Below are positions 1 to 5,344 of a DNA stretch of 5,615 nucleotides, piece after piece. The stretch is taken from NCBI GenBank assembly GCA_031275535.1, contig JAISOR010000251.1:1-5615 (forward strand). Reading direction: 5' to 3'. The DNA comes from Treponema sp. GTDB lineage: Bacteria; Spirochaetota; Spirochaetia; Treponematales; Breznakiellaceae. Every line of letters starts with the position of its first letter. Within the stretch, counting starts at the first letter, position 1. A program made the position numbers and the translations under genes. The notes beneath the pieces were generated by a model, which was given only the letters and a program-made list of their open reading frames with translations, searched no databases and was not told the origin of the DNA.

Positions 1-330
1 CGGCCACAAAGCCTTATAACGTCCTTTTAGGTAATTCCATGCAGCCCTATGGGGCTCAATTTTTTCCACCATCCCCAGTGTTTTCTGCTTTTGAAATGCA
101 GCCATCATGAAGTATCCGGTAATCAGCATGAAAAAGCAGATAAATCTTCCTGTTCCAAACAGGGTAAATACGCCGGTAAGATCGATTTTTCCACCCTTGA
201 GTGCCTCCCCCCAGAATCGGCCTGGACCAATCCCCAACATTTGAAAGTGGCTCATTGCTATTCCCAGCGTAAAAATAAATCGCCAAAACTCAACCGAATA
301 ATCCCTTTTCTTGATTGCCGAACCGCTCAT
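1..330 (-). CDS. Acyltransferase 3 family membrane protein (OatA/WecH-like), N-terminal part
   Basis: This frame stays open from an ATG at 328-330 to the left edge, giving 110 codons with the C-terminus outside the window. The start is well supported by AGAGGAGG at 338-345, seven bases upstream. Seen: a short basic N-terminus, the phrase YSVEFWRFIF at residues 11-20 leading into a first membrane helix (about 15-34) that holds His28, a second hydrophobic stretch (about 61-79) ending in FMLITGYFMM, and then WNYLKGRYKALWP. Known: this order (EFWRF, a His in the first helix, a GYFMM helix end, a basic segment with K/R before YP or WP) is typical of Acyl_transf_3 (PF01757), multi-pass proteins that O-acylate cell-surface sugars such as peptidoglycan, exopolysaccharide or lipopolysaccharide. 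The substrate cannot be told from the N-terminus. The gene is divergent from the GerMN gene. Family call fairly sure; role unknown. Confidence 0.85.
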   Translation of the reverse strand, partial: MSGSAIKKRDYSVEFWRFIFTLGIAMSHFQMLGIGPGRFWGEALKGGKIDLTGVFTLFGTGRFICFFMLITGYFMMAAFQKQKTLGMVEKIEPHRAAWNYLKGRYKALWP

Positions 331-366
331 AAGATAGCCTCCTCTGTAATTTGTTCCTCTATGCGG

Positions 367-405
367 TATACTATTCCGTATAAAGGTTATTTATCAGCAG
401 GATAA
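367..405. promoter_or_regulatory. Two operator-like dyads upstream of the acyltransferase gene
   Basis: Two short inverted repeats sit close together. The first is TATAC (367-371) and GTATA (378-382) with a six-base spacer. The second is TTATC (391-395) and GATAA (401-405) with a five-base spacer. The second overlaps the candidate -10 box of the minus-strand promoter; the first lies just downstream of the expected transcription start. That placement is what a repressor site would show, but each arm is only five bases, so chance is a real alternative in AT-rich DNA. Confidence 0.3.
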
Positions 406-427
406 CACGACTCTACATATAATGCAA
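399..427 (-). promoter_or_regulatory. Candidate sigma-70 promoter for the acyltransferase gene
   Basis: On the minus strand, TTGCAT (422-427) is followed after 17 bases by TATCCT (399-404). The -35 box is weak (TTG plus mismatches) and the -10 box matches TATAAT at four of six positions. The rny promoter candidate in this window ends in the same TATCCT hexamer. It lies about 70 bases before the start codon. Moderate to low confidence. Confidence 0.3.
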
Positions 428-573
428 GTATTAAATCAAAAATTGTTCCCCTTTTTTCTCTGCAAGTTATCTTTGACAAGCTATATTCACAACAAGCAGC
501 ACTGTAACATTTGCCGGCCCATGATTGCGGTAAAAGAATTCGCTTTGCCAGGGAGGCGCAAGGGATTGTAGGA

Positions 574-606
574 GCGCGAAGGGTTCTTTGCGCCCGACGC
601 AAAGAA
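574..606. repeat. Overlapping, mutually exclusive hairpins (block 1)
   Basis: A perfect inverted repeat TTCTTTGCG (584-592) and CGCAAAGAA (598-606) encloses a five-base loop. A second hairpin uses the same bases: GCGCGAAG (574-581) pairs with CTTTGCGC (586-593) over a four-base loop, with one G-U pair. Only one of the two can form at a time in a plus-strand transcript. No U-tract follows, so neither is a standard terminator. Function unknown. Confidence 0.6.
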
Positions 607-610
607 TGGA

Positions 611-661
611 GCCGGAAGGCGGGACCCCGCAAAGTCCGGTTTCCGGCATAAAACGCCGGAA
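611..661. repeat. Three-copy GCCGGAA inverted repeat with alternative pairings (block 2)
   Basis: GCCGGAA occurs at 611-617 and 655-661, and its complement TTCCGGC at 641-647. The middle copy can pair with the third over the seven-base loop 648-654, giving a compact 7-bp hairpin. It can instead pair with the first copy, enclosing a small GCGG/CCGC stem at 619-630. The arrangement resembles an attenuator or a repetitive palindromic element. It lies about 60 bases before the GerMN start, in the same direction if transcribed from upstream. What it does is not known. Confidence 0.55.
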
Positions 662-718
662 ATACGTCCATACCGCTCACGTGTTGACCCCCGGCGGGTT
701 CACCGTTATCATTAGGGC

Positions 719-1618
719 GTGGCGGTACGGAAAAACAACGGAAAAAGAGCCCCCAATTCCCGGAAATCTTCCCCCAAGAAACCGGCGGCTTACATATTCT
801 GGGCGGCCTTTTTTATTATAATCATTGGCCTTTTTTTAGTGAACGGGGAATTGATCCGCAGGACCCTGCAGAATACCCGGTTTATGGAACGTATCTTTAA
901 TGGGCCGGAGGAAACGACGCCCGCGTCCGATCCCTCTTCCTCCGATACGCCGGCGGACCAGCCCGTGCCGGTCGAACCAGGCCCGTCTTCCCGGACGCCT
1001 GAACCGGAGAAGACCGCTCCCCCGGCGGCGGAACCAACGGTCTCACCGCCGGCCCCCGCCCGCCAGGAGCCGGCGGGCCCCCAGGCAAGCCGTCCTTCCC
1101 CTGAAACCTCAAAACCGGCACCGTCCGCCGTTTCTCCCCAACCCGAAGGGTCAACCGGAGGGCAGCCCCCCGGTTCGGCCCCAAGGCCGGAGACCGCAAG
1201 CCGCCGGGAGCGGACCCTCTATTTTATGCACCTTGACCGGGATGGGACCATTGTCCGGACCCCGGTCCGCAGGACCCTGCCGTCCTCGGATTCCCCCATG
1301 CTCGATGTCCTCCAGGTTCTGTTGCGGGGACCTTCGTTGGAGGAGCAGCAACGGGATCTTATATCCCTTATACCCCAGGGGACCAGGGTCCTTTCCGCCA
1401 CCGTCCGGGGAGATACCGCTTATATCAGTTTTAGTGAAGAATTCCAGTTCAACACCTATGGGGTGGAGGGCTATGCCGCCCAATTACGGCAAATCGTATG
1501 GACCGTTACGGAATTTTCCACCGTTACGGATGTGCAGATCCTGATCGAAGGCCGAAGGGTGGATTATCTGGGGGAAGGAATATGGATAGGCAGCCCGATA
1601 AACCGGGATAGTCTTTGA
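719..1618 (+). CDS. Membrane-anchored GerMN-domain protein with proline-rich linker
   Basis: The 299-residue product starts at GTG (719). An in-frame TAG at 713-715 rules out any earlier start, and later candidates would cut into the membrane helix. The ribosome binding site is poor. Seen: a basic cytoplasmic tail (residues 1-23, many Lys/Arg), one membrane helix (about 24-42, with a run of four Ile), a Pro/Ser/Glu-rich low-complexity linker (about 62-163), and a folded C-terminal domain (about 164-295) with LLRGPS at 201-206, LIPQGT at 217-222, AYISFSEEF at 234-242 and VQILIEGRR at 272-280. Known: this pattern fits GerMN (PF10646), named from spore germination protein GerM and also present in non-sporulating bacteria on envelope proteins. 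Inferred: the linker lets the domain reach across the periplasm or wall. There are no catalytic residues to cite, and the exact role is unknown. Confidence 0.8.
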   Translation: MAVRKNNGKRAPNSRKSSPKKPAAYIFWAAFFIIIIGLFLVNGELIRRTLQNTRFMERIFNGPEETTPASDPSSSDTPADQPVPVEPGPSSRTPEPEKTAPPAAEPTVSPPAPARQEPAGPQASRPSPETSKPAPSAVSPQPEGSTGGQPPGSAPRPETASRRERTLYFMHLDRDGTIVRTPVRRTLPSSDSPMLDVLQVLLRGPSLEEQQRDLISLIPQGTRVLSATVRGDTAYISFSEEFQFNTYGVEGYAAQLRQIVWTVTEFSTVTDVQILIEGRRVDYLGEGIWIGSPINRDSL

Positions 1619-1639
1619 AGGATGTGAAGCGGGGAGGGG

Positions 1640-2503
1640 CTAACGCGAAGGAATCCGCCGGATAGAAAGGGTCTTTCCCGTTTCCTGGTCGATCTCCGCA
1701 ATGATCCCCTGGATCTCCGCATCCCCCTTGGCGCACTCCATCCTGTAGAGAACCTGATTTCTAGCCCGGTCCAGGCATATTTTGGGGTCCATGCCGATAA
1801 TGCTGCCCCTGGCCCCGGTCATGCCCAGATCGGTAATATAGGCGGTTCCGCGGGGCAGGATGCGATCATCGGCGGTCTGTATATGGGTATGGGTTCCCGC
1901 CACCAGGTTGGCCCGGCCGTCCAGGTAAAAGCCCAGGGCTTCTTTTTCCTTGGTGGATTCGGCGTGAAAATCCACCAGGACGATACTTCCCGGGTTCTGC
2001 AAAAACTCCGGCAGGTTTCCTTCGGGGGTAAATATGGGATGGGTCTCCGTGGCGGCGGCCCTTTGGTTGTTAAAGATCTCGTCGAAGCACCGGAAGGGAC
2101 AGTCGATGGGGGTCATAAATTCCCGGCCCTGGAGGTTTATCACCAGCCAGGAAAGGGGGAGTTCCGAGCCATCCCGGGGTTTTTCGACCCGGGTCCAGCC
2201 CTTTCCGGCGGTCCCGGCGGGGTAATTCGCGGGCCGCAATATCCGGGCCTCCGTGTCCAGGAGGGGCCAGAAGTCCCGTTTTTCCCAGACATGGTTACCC
2301 GAGGTAACCACATCGGCCCCTGCGGCAAGGATACGGTTAAGGACAGCCTCGGTTATACCAAAACCATCGGCGGCGTTTTCGCCGTTTACCACCACAAAGT
2401 CCGCAGAATATTCCCGGATAAGTCCGGGCAGTTGGGCTTCCAGAACGTCCAGTCCCGGATCGCCCACCACATCACCGATCATTATTACGTGTAAGACTGA
2501 CAT
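1640..2503 (-). CDS. ymdB: YmdB/TIGR00282 family metallophosphoesterase (2',3'-cyclic nucleotide phosphodiesterase-type)
   Basis: The product has 287 residues. Seen metal-site motifs: IGDVVG with Asp11, VNGENA with Glu42 and Asn43, SGNH with Asn70 and His71, VDFHAE with His180, and GTHTH with His205 and His207. Their spacing matches the two-metal site of the B. subtilis YmdB family (Asp8, Glu39, Asn67/His68, His150, His175 and His177 as I recall them). Known: YmdB hydrolyses cyclic nucleotides such as 2',3'-cAMP in vitro and affects biofilm and RNA-related phenotypes in Bacillus. The start ATG lies one base after the rny stop, with only a weak ribosome binding site, which suggests translational coupling. 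The interval from His71 to His180 is about 27 residues longer than I recall for the Bacillus protein, so there is an insertion near residues 105-170. The substrate in this organism is not shown. Confidence 0.92.
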   Translation of the reverse strand: MSVLHVIMIGDVVGDPGLDVLEAQLPGLIREYSADFVVVNGENAADGFGITEAVLNRILAAGADVVTSGNHVWEKRDFWPLLDTEARILRPANYPAGTAGKGWTRVEKPRDGSELPLSWLVINLQGREFMTPIDCPFRCFDEIFNNQRAAATETHPIFTPEGNLPEFLQNPGSIVLVDFHAESTKEKEALGFYLDGRANLVAGTHTHIQTADDRILPRGTAYITDLGMTGARGSIIGMDPKICLDRARNQVLYRMECAKGDAEIQGIIAEIDQETGKTLSIRRIPSR

Positions 2504-2504
2504 A

Positions 2505-4034
2505 CTACCGCGCGTATTCTATAATCCTCGTTTCCCGGATAATGGTTACTTTAATCCTCCCGGGATAACGCAGATCGTTTTCTATCTTCTTGGCAATCTG
2601 TTTCGCCAGATCCTTGGACTGGTCGTCGTTAACCGCTTCGTTATTCACGATTATCCGCAGCTCCCGGCCCGCCTGAATGGCAAAGGCCTTTTCCACCCCC
2701 GTAAAGCCCTCGGCGATATTTTCCAGATTCTCCAGCCGTTTAACATAGTTATCCAGCGTTTCCCGCCGGGCCCCAGGCCGGGCCGCGGAAATGGCGTCCG
2801 CGATCTGTACCAGCACCGATTCGATACAGGAAGGCTCCATATCGTTATGGTGGCTTCCGATGGCATTGATAATCCGGGGGTCCTCCCCCATCTTCCGGGC
2901 CATATCCATACCGATTTCCGCATGATTCAGATCCGAATCGGACTCGATTCCCTTGCCAATATCGTGAAGCAGGGCGCCCCGTTTGGCTAATTCCCGGTTG
3001 GCGCCGATCTCGGCGGCCAAAATCCCCGCGATAATAGCCACTTCCTTGGAATGGGCCAGTACATTCTGCCCATAACTGGTGCGGAAATACAGACGCCCCA
3101 GGACGCGGATAGCCTCCTGGTTGATATTGTGAATTCCCAGGTCGAAGAGGACCTTTTCCCCCTCCTCAAAGATCTTTTGGGAAATATCCTTGCTTACCTT
3201 GGTAACGATCTCCTCAATCCGCGCCGGATGGATCCGGCCGTCGGTAATAAGCCGTTCCAGGGCCGTTTTTGCGATTTCCCTGCGGACCGGATCAAAACAG
3301 GAGATAACCACCGCCTCCGGAGTATCATCAATGATGATATCTACCCCCGTTAGGGTCTCCAGGGCCCGGATATTCCGCCCCTCCCTGCCGATAATACGGC
3401 CCTTCATCTCATCGTTGGGAAGGGTAACGGTAGCCACCGTTACTTCCCCGGTTATCTCCGTGGCTACCCGTTGTATGGTGGCCACCAGAACATCCCGGGC
3501 CTTCTTTTCCGCCGAAAGATTGGCTTCCTGCTCAATCTTATTGATGAGCCCCTGGGCGTCATGCCGGGCCTCGTTCTCCAGGTCCCGGATAATGAGGGCC
3601 TTTGCCTCCTCAACGGTTAACCCGGAGATCCGTTCCAGTTCGGCACGGTACCGTTCTTCTTCCTTCCCCAAAGCCAGATCCCGCTCCTGAAAGGATCGCT
3701 CCTTTTCGGCAAGAATCTGTTCCGTTTTTTCTATCTGAATCGTTTTTTTATCTATTGTTTCTTCTTTTTGCAAGACACGACGTTCGTATCGTTGCAGTTC
3801 GGCCCTGCGTTCCCGAGTCTCCCTCTCCTGCTGGTTTCGATCGCGGATAACTTGTTCTTTTGCTTCAAGAAGTATCTCCTTCTTTTTAGCTTCAGCCTCT
3901 TTTATCGCATCCTGTTTAATACGTTCGGCGCGTTGTTCCGACGCCGTAAGTTGGAATCTGGCATACAGCCATCTAATAGTCCAGCCTAAGGTTAACCCGG
4001 CAAGAGGGAGGATTATCCATAGTATCCAATCCAT
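2505..4034 (-). CDS. rny: Ribonuclease Y (membrane-anchored endoribonuclease)
   Basis: The product has 509 residues from the ATG at 4032-4034; a GTG immediately upstream (4035-4037) would add one residue. AAGGGG lies seven bases before the ATG, which favours it. Domains: an N-terminal membrane helix (about 3-24), a long charged coiled coil (about 30-190), a KH RNA-binding domain (about 198-265) with the GREG loop at 216-219, and an HD hydrolase domain (about 320-420) with His328, His357-Asp358, His395/396 and Asp413, followed by the conserved C-terminal domain. Length is close to the usual 510-520 residues. Known: RNase Y starts mRNA decay by internal cleavage and sits at the membrane as part of the RNA degradation machinery. 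It is the first gene of a two-gene operon with ymdB, an arrangement shared with Bacillus. All catalytic residues are present. Confidence 0.97.
   Translation of the reverse strand: MDWILWIILPLAGLTLGWTIRWLYARFQLTASEQRAERIKQDAIKEAEAKKKEILLEAKEQVIRDRNQQERETRERRAELQRYERRVLQKEETIDKKTIQIEKTEQILAEKERSFQERDLALGKEEERYRAELERISGLTVEEAKALIIRDLENEARHDAQGLINKIEQEANLSAEKKARDVLVATIQRVATEITGEVTVATVTLPNDEMKGRIIGREGRNIRALETLTGVDIIIDDTPEAVVISCFDPVRREIAKTALERLITDGRIHPARIEEIVTKVSKDISQKIFEEGEKVLFDLGIHNINQEAIRVLGRLYFRTSYGQNVLAHSKEVAIIAGILAAEIGANRELAKRGALLHDIGKGIESDSDLNHAEIGMDMARKMGEDPRIINAIGSHHNDMEPSCIESVLVQIADAISAARPGARRETLDNYVKRLENLENIAEGFTGVEKAFAIQAGRELRIIVNNEAVNDDQSKDLAKQIAKKIENDLRYPGRIKVTIIRETRIIEYAR
3417..3448 (-). 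other. Strong hairpin inside the rny coding sequence
   Basis: GTAACGGT (3424-3431) and ACCGTTAC (3436-3443) form a perfect 8-bp stem over the four-base loop 3432-3435. After a two-base bulge (3422-3423) the stem continues as GGGAA (3417-3421) with TTCCC (3444-3448), giving 13 bp in all. It encodes the Val/Thr-rich EVTVATVT strand at the start of the KH domain, so the repeat may simply follow from alternating Val and Thr codons. It could also be an RNA structure relevant to mRNA cleavage. Confidence 0.5.
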
Positions 4035-4076
4035 CACTCCACCCCTTACCGTATGTTTAATAACTAGTGGTACCAG

Positions 4077-4104
4077 GATATAACGAAAAAAGAAATCTTG
4101 TCAA
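4077..4104 (-). promoter_or_regulatory. Promoter for the rny-ymdB operon
   Basis: On the minus strand a perfect TTGACA (4099-4104) is followed by TATATC (4077-4082, spacer 16) or TATCCT (4075-4080, spacer 18), each matching TATAAT at four positions. It lies in the 83-base gap between the reductase stop and the rny start, leaving a leader of about 35 bases. The -35 box sits inside a 13-bp dyad, ATCTTG-T-CAAGAT (plus strand, 4095-4107), which could be an operator. In the minus-strand RNA the dyad is followed by a T-rich stretch, so it might also act as a weak terminator for the reductase gene upstream. Confidence 0.6.
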
Positions 4105-4117
4105 GATGCAAATTTCC

Positions 4118-5269
4118 CTATTCGATCCACCCCCTAAGGGCCTCATGGGCTGTTTGGAGCTTATTGATGATATCAATCTGCTGGGGGCACTTTTTTTCAC
4201 AGCTCCCGCAGCGGATACAATGGGAAGCGTCCTCCTTTGCGTTGGTCATAAAGTAATAGCTCCTTTGGGGCTGGACAAAATTTGCAAACATGGAGCCCTC
4301 GTTGTACCGTCCGAATACGCCGGGGATATTGACCCCCTGGGGGCAGGGAAGGCAATATTCGCAGGCCGTACAGGGAATTTGGGTCAGGGAAAGGTATTGG
4401 GCCTTTGCCCGGCGCAGGACCTCCTTTTCCCCGTCTTTTAGACAGTGGGGAACCATATCGGGGAGGGAAAAGAGCTCAATATCCTCCTTGAGCTGTTCCA
4501 GGGTGGTGACGCCGCTCAAAATTGTGCTGACCTCGGGGTAATTGACCAGGTGCCGGAAAGCCCATTCCACCGGAGGCCGTTTTACCGGATATGCGTCATA
4601 AACCGCCTGCACCGGCGGCGGCGGGGTGGCCAGACCTCCTCCCCGCAGGGGTTCCATGATAACCAGGGCGCAGCCCTTTTCCCCGGCGATATGGATAGCC
4701 TCGGCGGTGGCCTCGTTTTCGGTATCAAGAAAATTCTGCTGGATCTGGCACATATCCCAGGAATAATGGGACAACACATCCTCGAAGGCGGGGAATTGGC
4801 CATGATAGGAAAAACCAATGCCCCGGATCAGCCCTTCGGCCCTGAATTTTTCGTATTCTTCTATTATTTTCCGCTGTTTTATCGCTTCCCAGGTATTTTT
4901 TTGGATGTTGTGGATAAGGTACAGGTCGATATAACTGGTTCTGAGCTTTTTTAGGGTATTTTCCAGGTTCCGCCGGATAATATCCTGGGTAGCCATTACC
5001 CCAAAGGGCTGTTTGGTGGCGATCTTTACCTTATCCCGGTAACCGCCTTCCAGGGCTTCCCCAAGGATCTCCTCGCTTGTCTTGTTATGGTACCCGTAGG
5101 CGGTGTCAAAGTAAGTAATCCCGTGATCCACCGCGTAACGGATCAATTCAAAGGATCTTTCCCTATCCACCACTGCGTCCTTCCCCCGGATAATCCGGGG
5201 AAGCCGCATACATCCCATTCCCAGGGCAGATACCGAAAATCCCATTTTCCCATAAGGACGATACTGCAT
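4118..5269 (-). CDS. Aldo/keto reductase with C-terminal ferredoxin-type 4Fe-4S region
   Basis: The product has 383 residues from the ATG at 5267-5269. A GTG three codons upstream (5276-5278) lies inside the Shine-Dalgarno sequence and is rejected. Residues 1 to about 270 form the aldo/keto reductase barrel. The catalytic tetrad is complete: Asp55 and Tyr60 in FDTAYGY, Lys86 in IATKQ, and His120 in YLIHN. The C-terminal part carries two cysteine motifs, C-x2-C-x2-C-x2-CP (Cys300, 303, 306, 309) and C-x2-C-x2-C-x3-CP (Cys351, 354, 357, 361), each able to ligate a 4Fe-4S cluster. Known: this layout matches the COG1453 group of predicted oxidoreductases, common in anaerobes. Inferred: a cytoplasmic NAD(P)H or ferredoxin-linked carbonyl reductase. 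The substrate is unknown. It has its own promoter and is probably not part of the rny operon, although read-through is possible. Confidence 0.93.
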   Translation of the reverse strand: MQYRPYGKMGFSVSALGMGCMRLPRIIRGKDAVVDRERSFELIRYAVDHGITYFDTAYGYHNKTSEEILGEALEGGYRDKVKIATKQPFGVMATQDIIRRNLENTLKKLRTSYIDLYLIHNIQKNTWEAIKQRKIIEEYEKFRAEGLIRGIGFSYHGQFPAFEDVLSHYSWDMCQIQQNFLDTENEATAEAIHIAGEKGCALVIMEPLRGGGLATPPPPVQAVYDAYPVKRPPVEWAFRHLVNYPEVSTILSGVTTLEQLKEDIELFSLPDMVPHCLKDGEKEVLRRAKAQYLSLTQIPCTACEYCLPCPQGVNIPGVFGRYNEGSMFANFVQPQRSYYFMTNAKEDASHCIRCGSCEKKCPQQIDIINKLQTAHEALRGWIE

Positions 5270-5273
5270 AATG

Positions 5274-5282
5274 CTCACCTCT
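5274..5282 (-). promoter_or_regulatory. Strong ribosome binding site that fixes the reductase start
   Basis: The minus strand reads AGAGGTGAG here, a near-consensus Shine-Dalgarno sequence. Its AGGT core lies seven bases before the ATG at 5267-5269. The GTG of the longer open frame is embedded in this site and could not use it, which decides in favour of the ATG. Confidence 0.75.
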
Positions 5283-5302
5283 TATATAGTCAGATGGGAA
5301 AA

Positions 5303-5333
5303 AATATATTCTCTAAAGTTAACGTTAAGTCAA
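5303..5333 (-). promoter_or_regulatory. Candidate promoter of the reductase gene with a palindrome in the spacer
   Basis: On the minus strand TTGACT (5328-5333, five of six to the -35 consensus) is followed by TATATT (5303-5308, five of six to the -10 consensus). The spacer of 19 bases is longer than ideal; ATATAT one base closer is an alternative. A perfect 10-bp palindrome, TTAACGTTAA (5319-5328), fills the upstream part of the spacer and overlaps the -35 box by one base, where a repressor could bind. The long spacer would also fit a regulator-dependent promoter. Confidence 0.45.
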
Positions 5334-5344
5334 GGGTCCTGCTT

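Larger units (their letters stand above)
331..718. other. Divergent intergenic region, 388 bases
   Basis: No convincing gene lies here. The left part (about 331-540) is AT-rich and holds the ribosome binding site, a candidate promoter and dyads for the minus-strand acyltransferase gene. The right part (about 574-715) is GC-rich and dense in inverted repeats leading into the GerMN gene. One frame is open at 572-715 and ends in a stop only four bases before the GerMN start, but it has no start codon. A perfect TTGACA occurs on the plus strand at 473-478 without a good -10 box at 16-19 bases, so the promoter of the GerMN gene was not identified. Confidence 0.7.

Noticed and set aside
49..405. 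A 118-residue open frame on the plus strand at the left end
   Set aside because: It lies antisense to the acyltransferase start, has no ribosome binding site that I can see and its product looks like random sequence.
473..510. TTGACA at 473-478 as a promoter for the GerMN gene
   Set aside because: No acceptable -10 box lies 16-19 bases downstream; the nearest candidate, TAACAT at 505-510, is 26 bases away.
600..660. Resemblance of GCAAAGTCCGG to the conserved RNase P RNA core or to the SRP RNA
   Set aside because: The other conserved segments of those RNAs are absent in this region.
387..680. A 97-residue minus-strand open frame in the intergenic region
   Set aside because: It covers the hairpin block and AT-rich promoter DNA, with irregular composition and no recognisable features.
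572..715. A plus-strand frame open for 47 codons, ending four bases before the GerMN start
   Set aside because: It has no start codon, and its sequence is explained by the inverted repeats. A remnant of a coding repeat cannot be fully excluded.
900..1544. A 214-residue open frame on the plus strand overlapping the GerMN gene
   Set aside because: It is a shifted reading of the GC-rich, proline-rich linker, very rich in Arg and Pro, with no domain-like pattern. The GerMN frame explains the region.
2293..2309. GGTTACC-CGA-GGTAACC perfect inverted repeat inside ymdB
   Set aside because: It encodes the conserved VTSGNH metal-binding motif, so the sequence is explained by protein constraint. A 7-bp stem is not remarkable by itself.
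1883..2494. A 203-residue open frame antisense to ymdB
   Set aside because: ymdB carries all family motifs on the opposite strand; the antisense frame is an effect of GC-biased codon use.
2253..2990. A 245-residue open frame antisense to ymdB and the 3' end of rny
   Set aside because: It spans the junction of two clear genes and shows no recognisable motifs.
4445..4954. A 169-residue open frame antisense to the reductase gene
   Set aside because: The reductase frame has a full catalytic tetrad and cysteine motifs; the antisense frame is a shadow.
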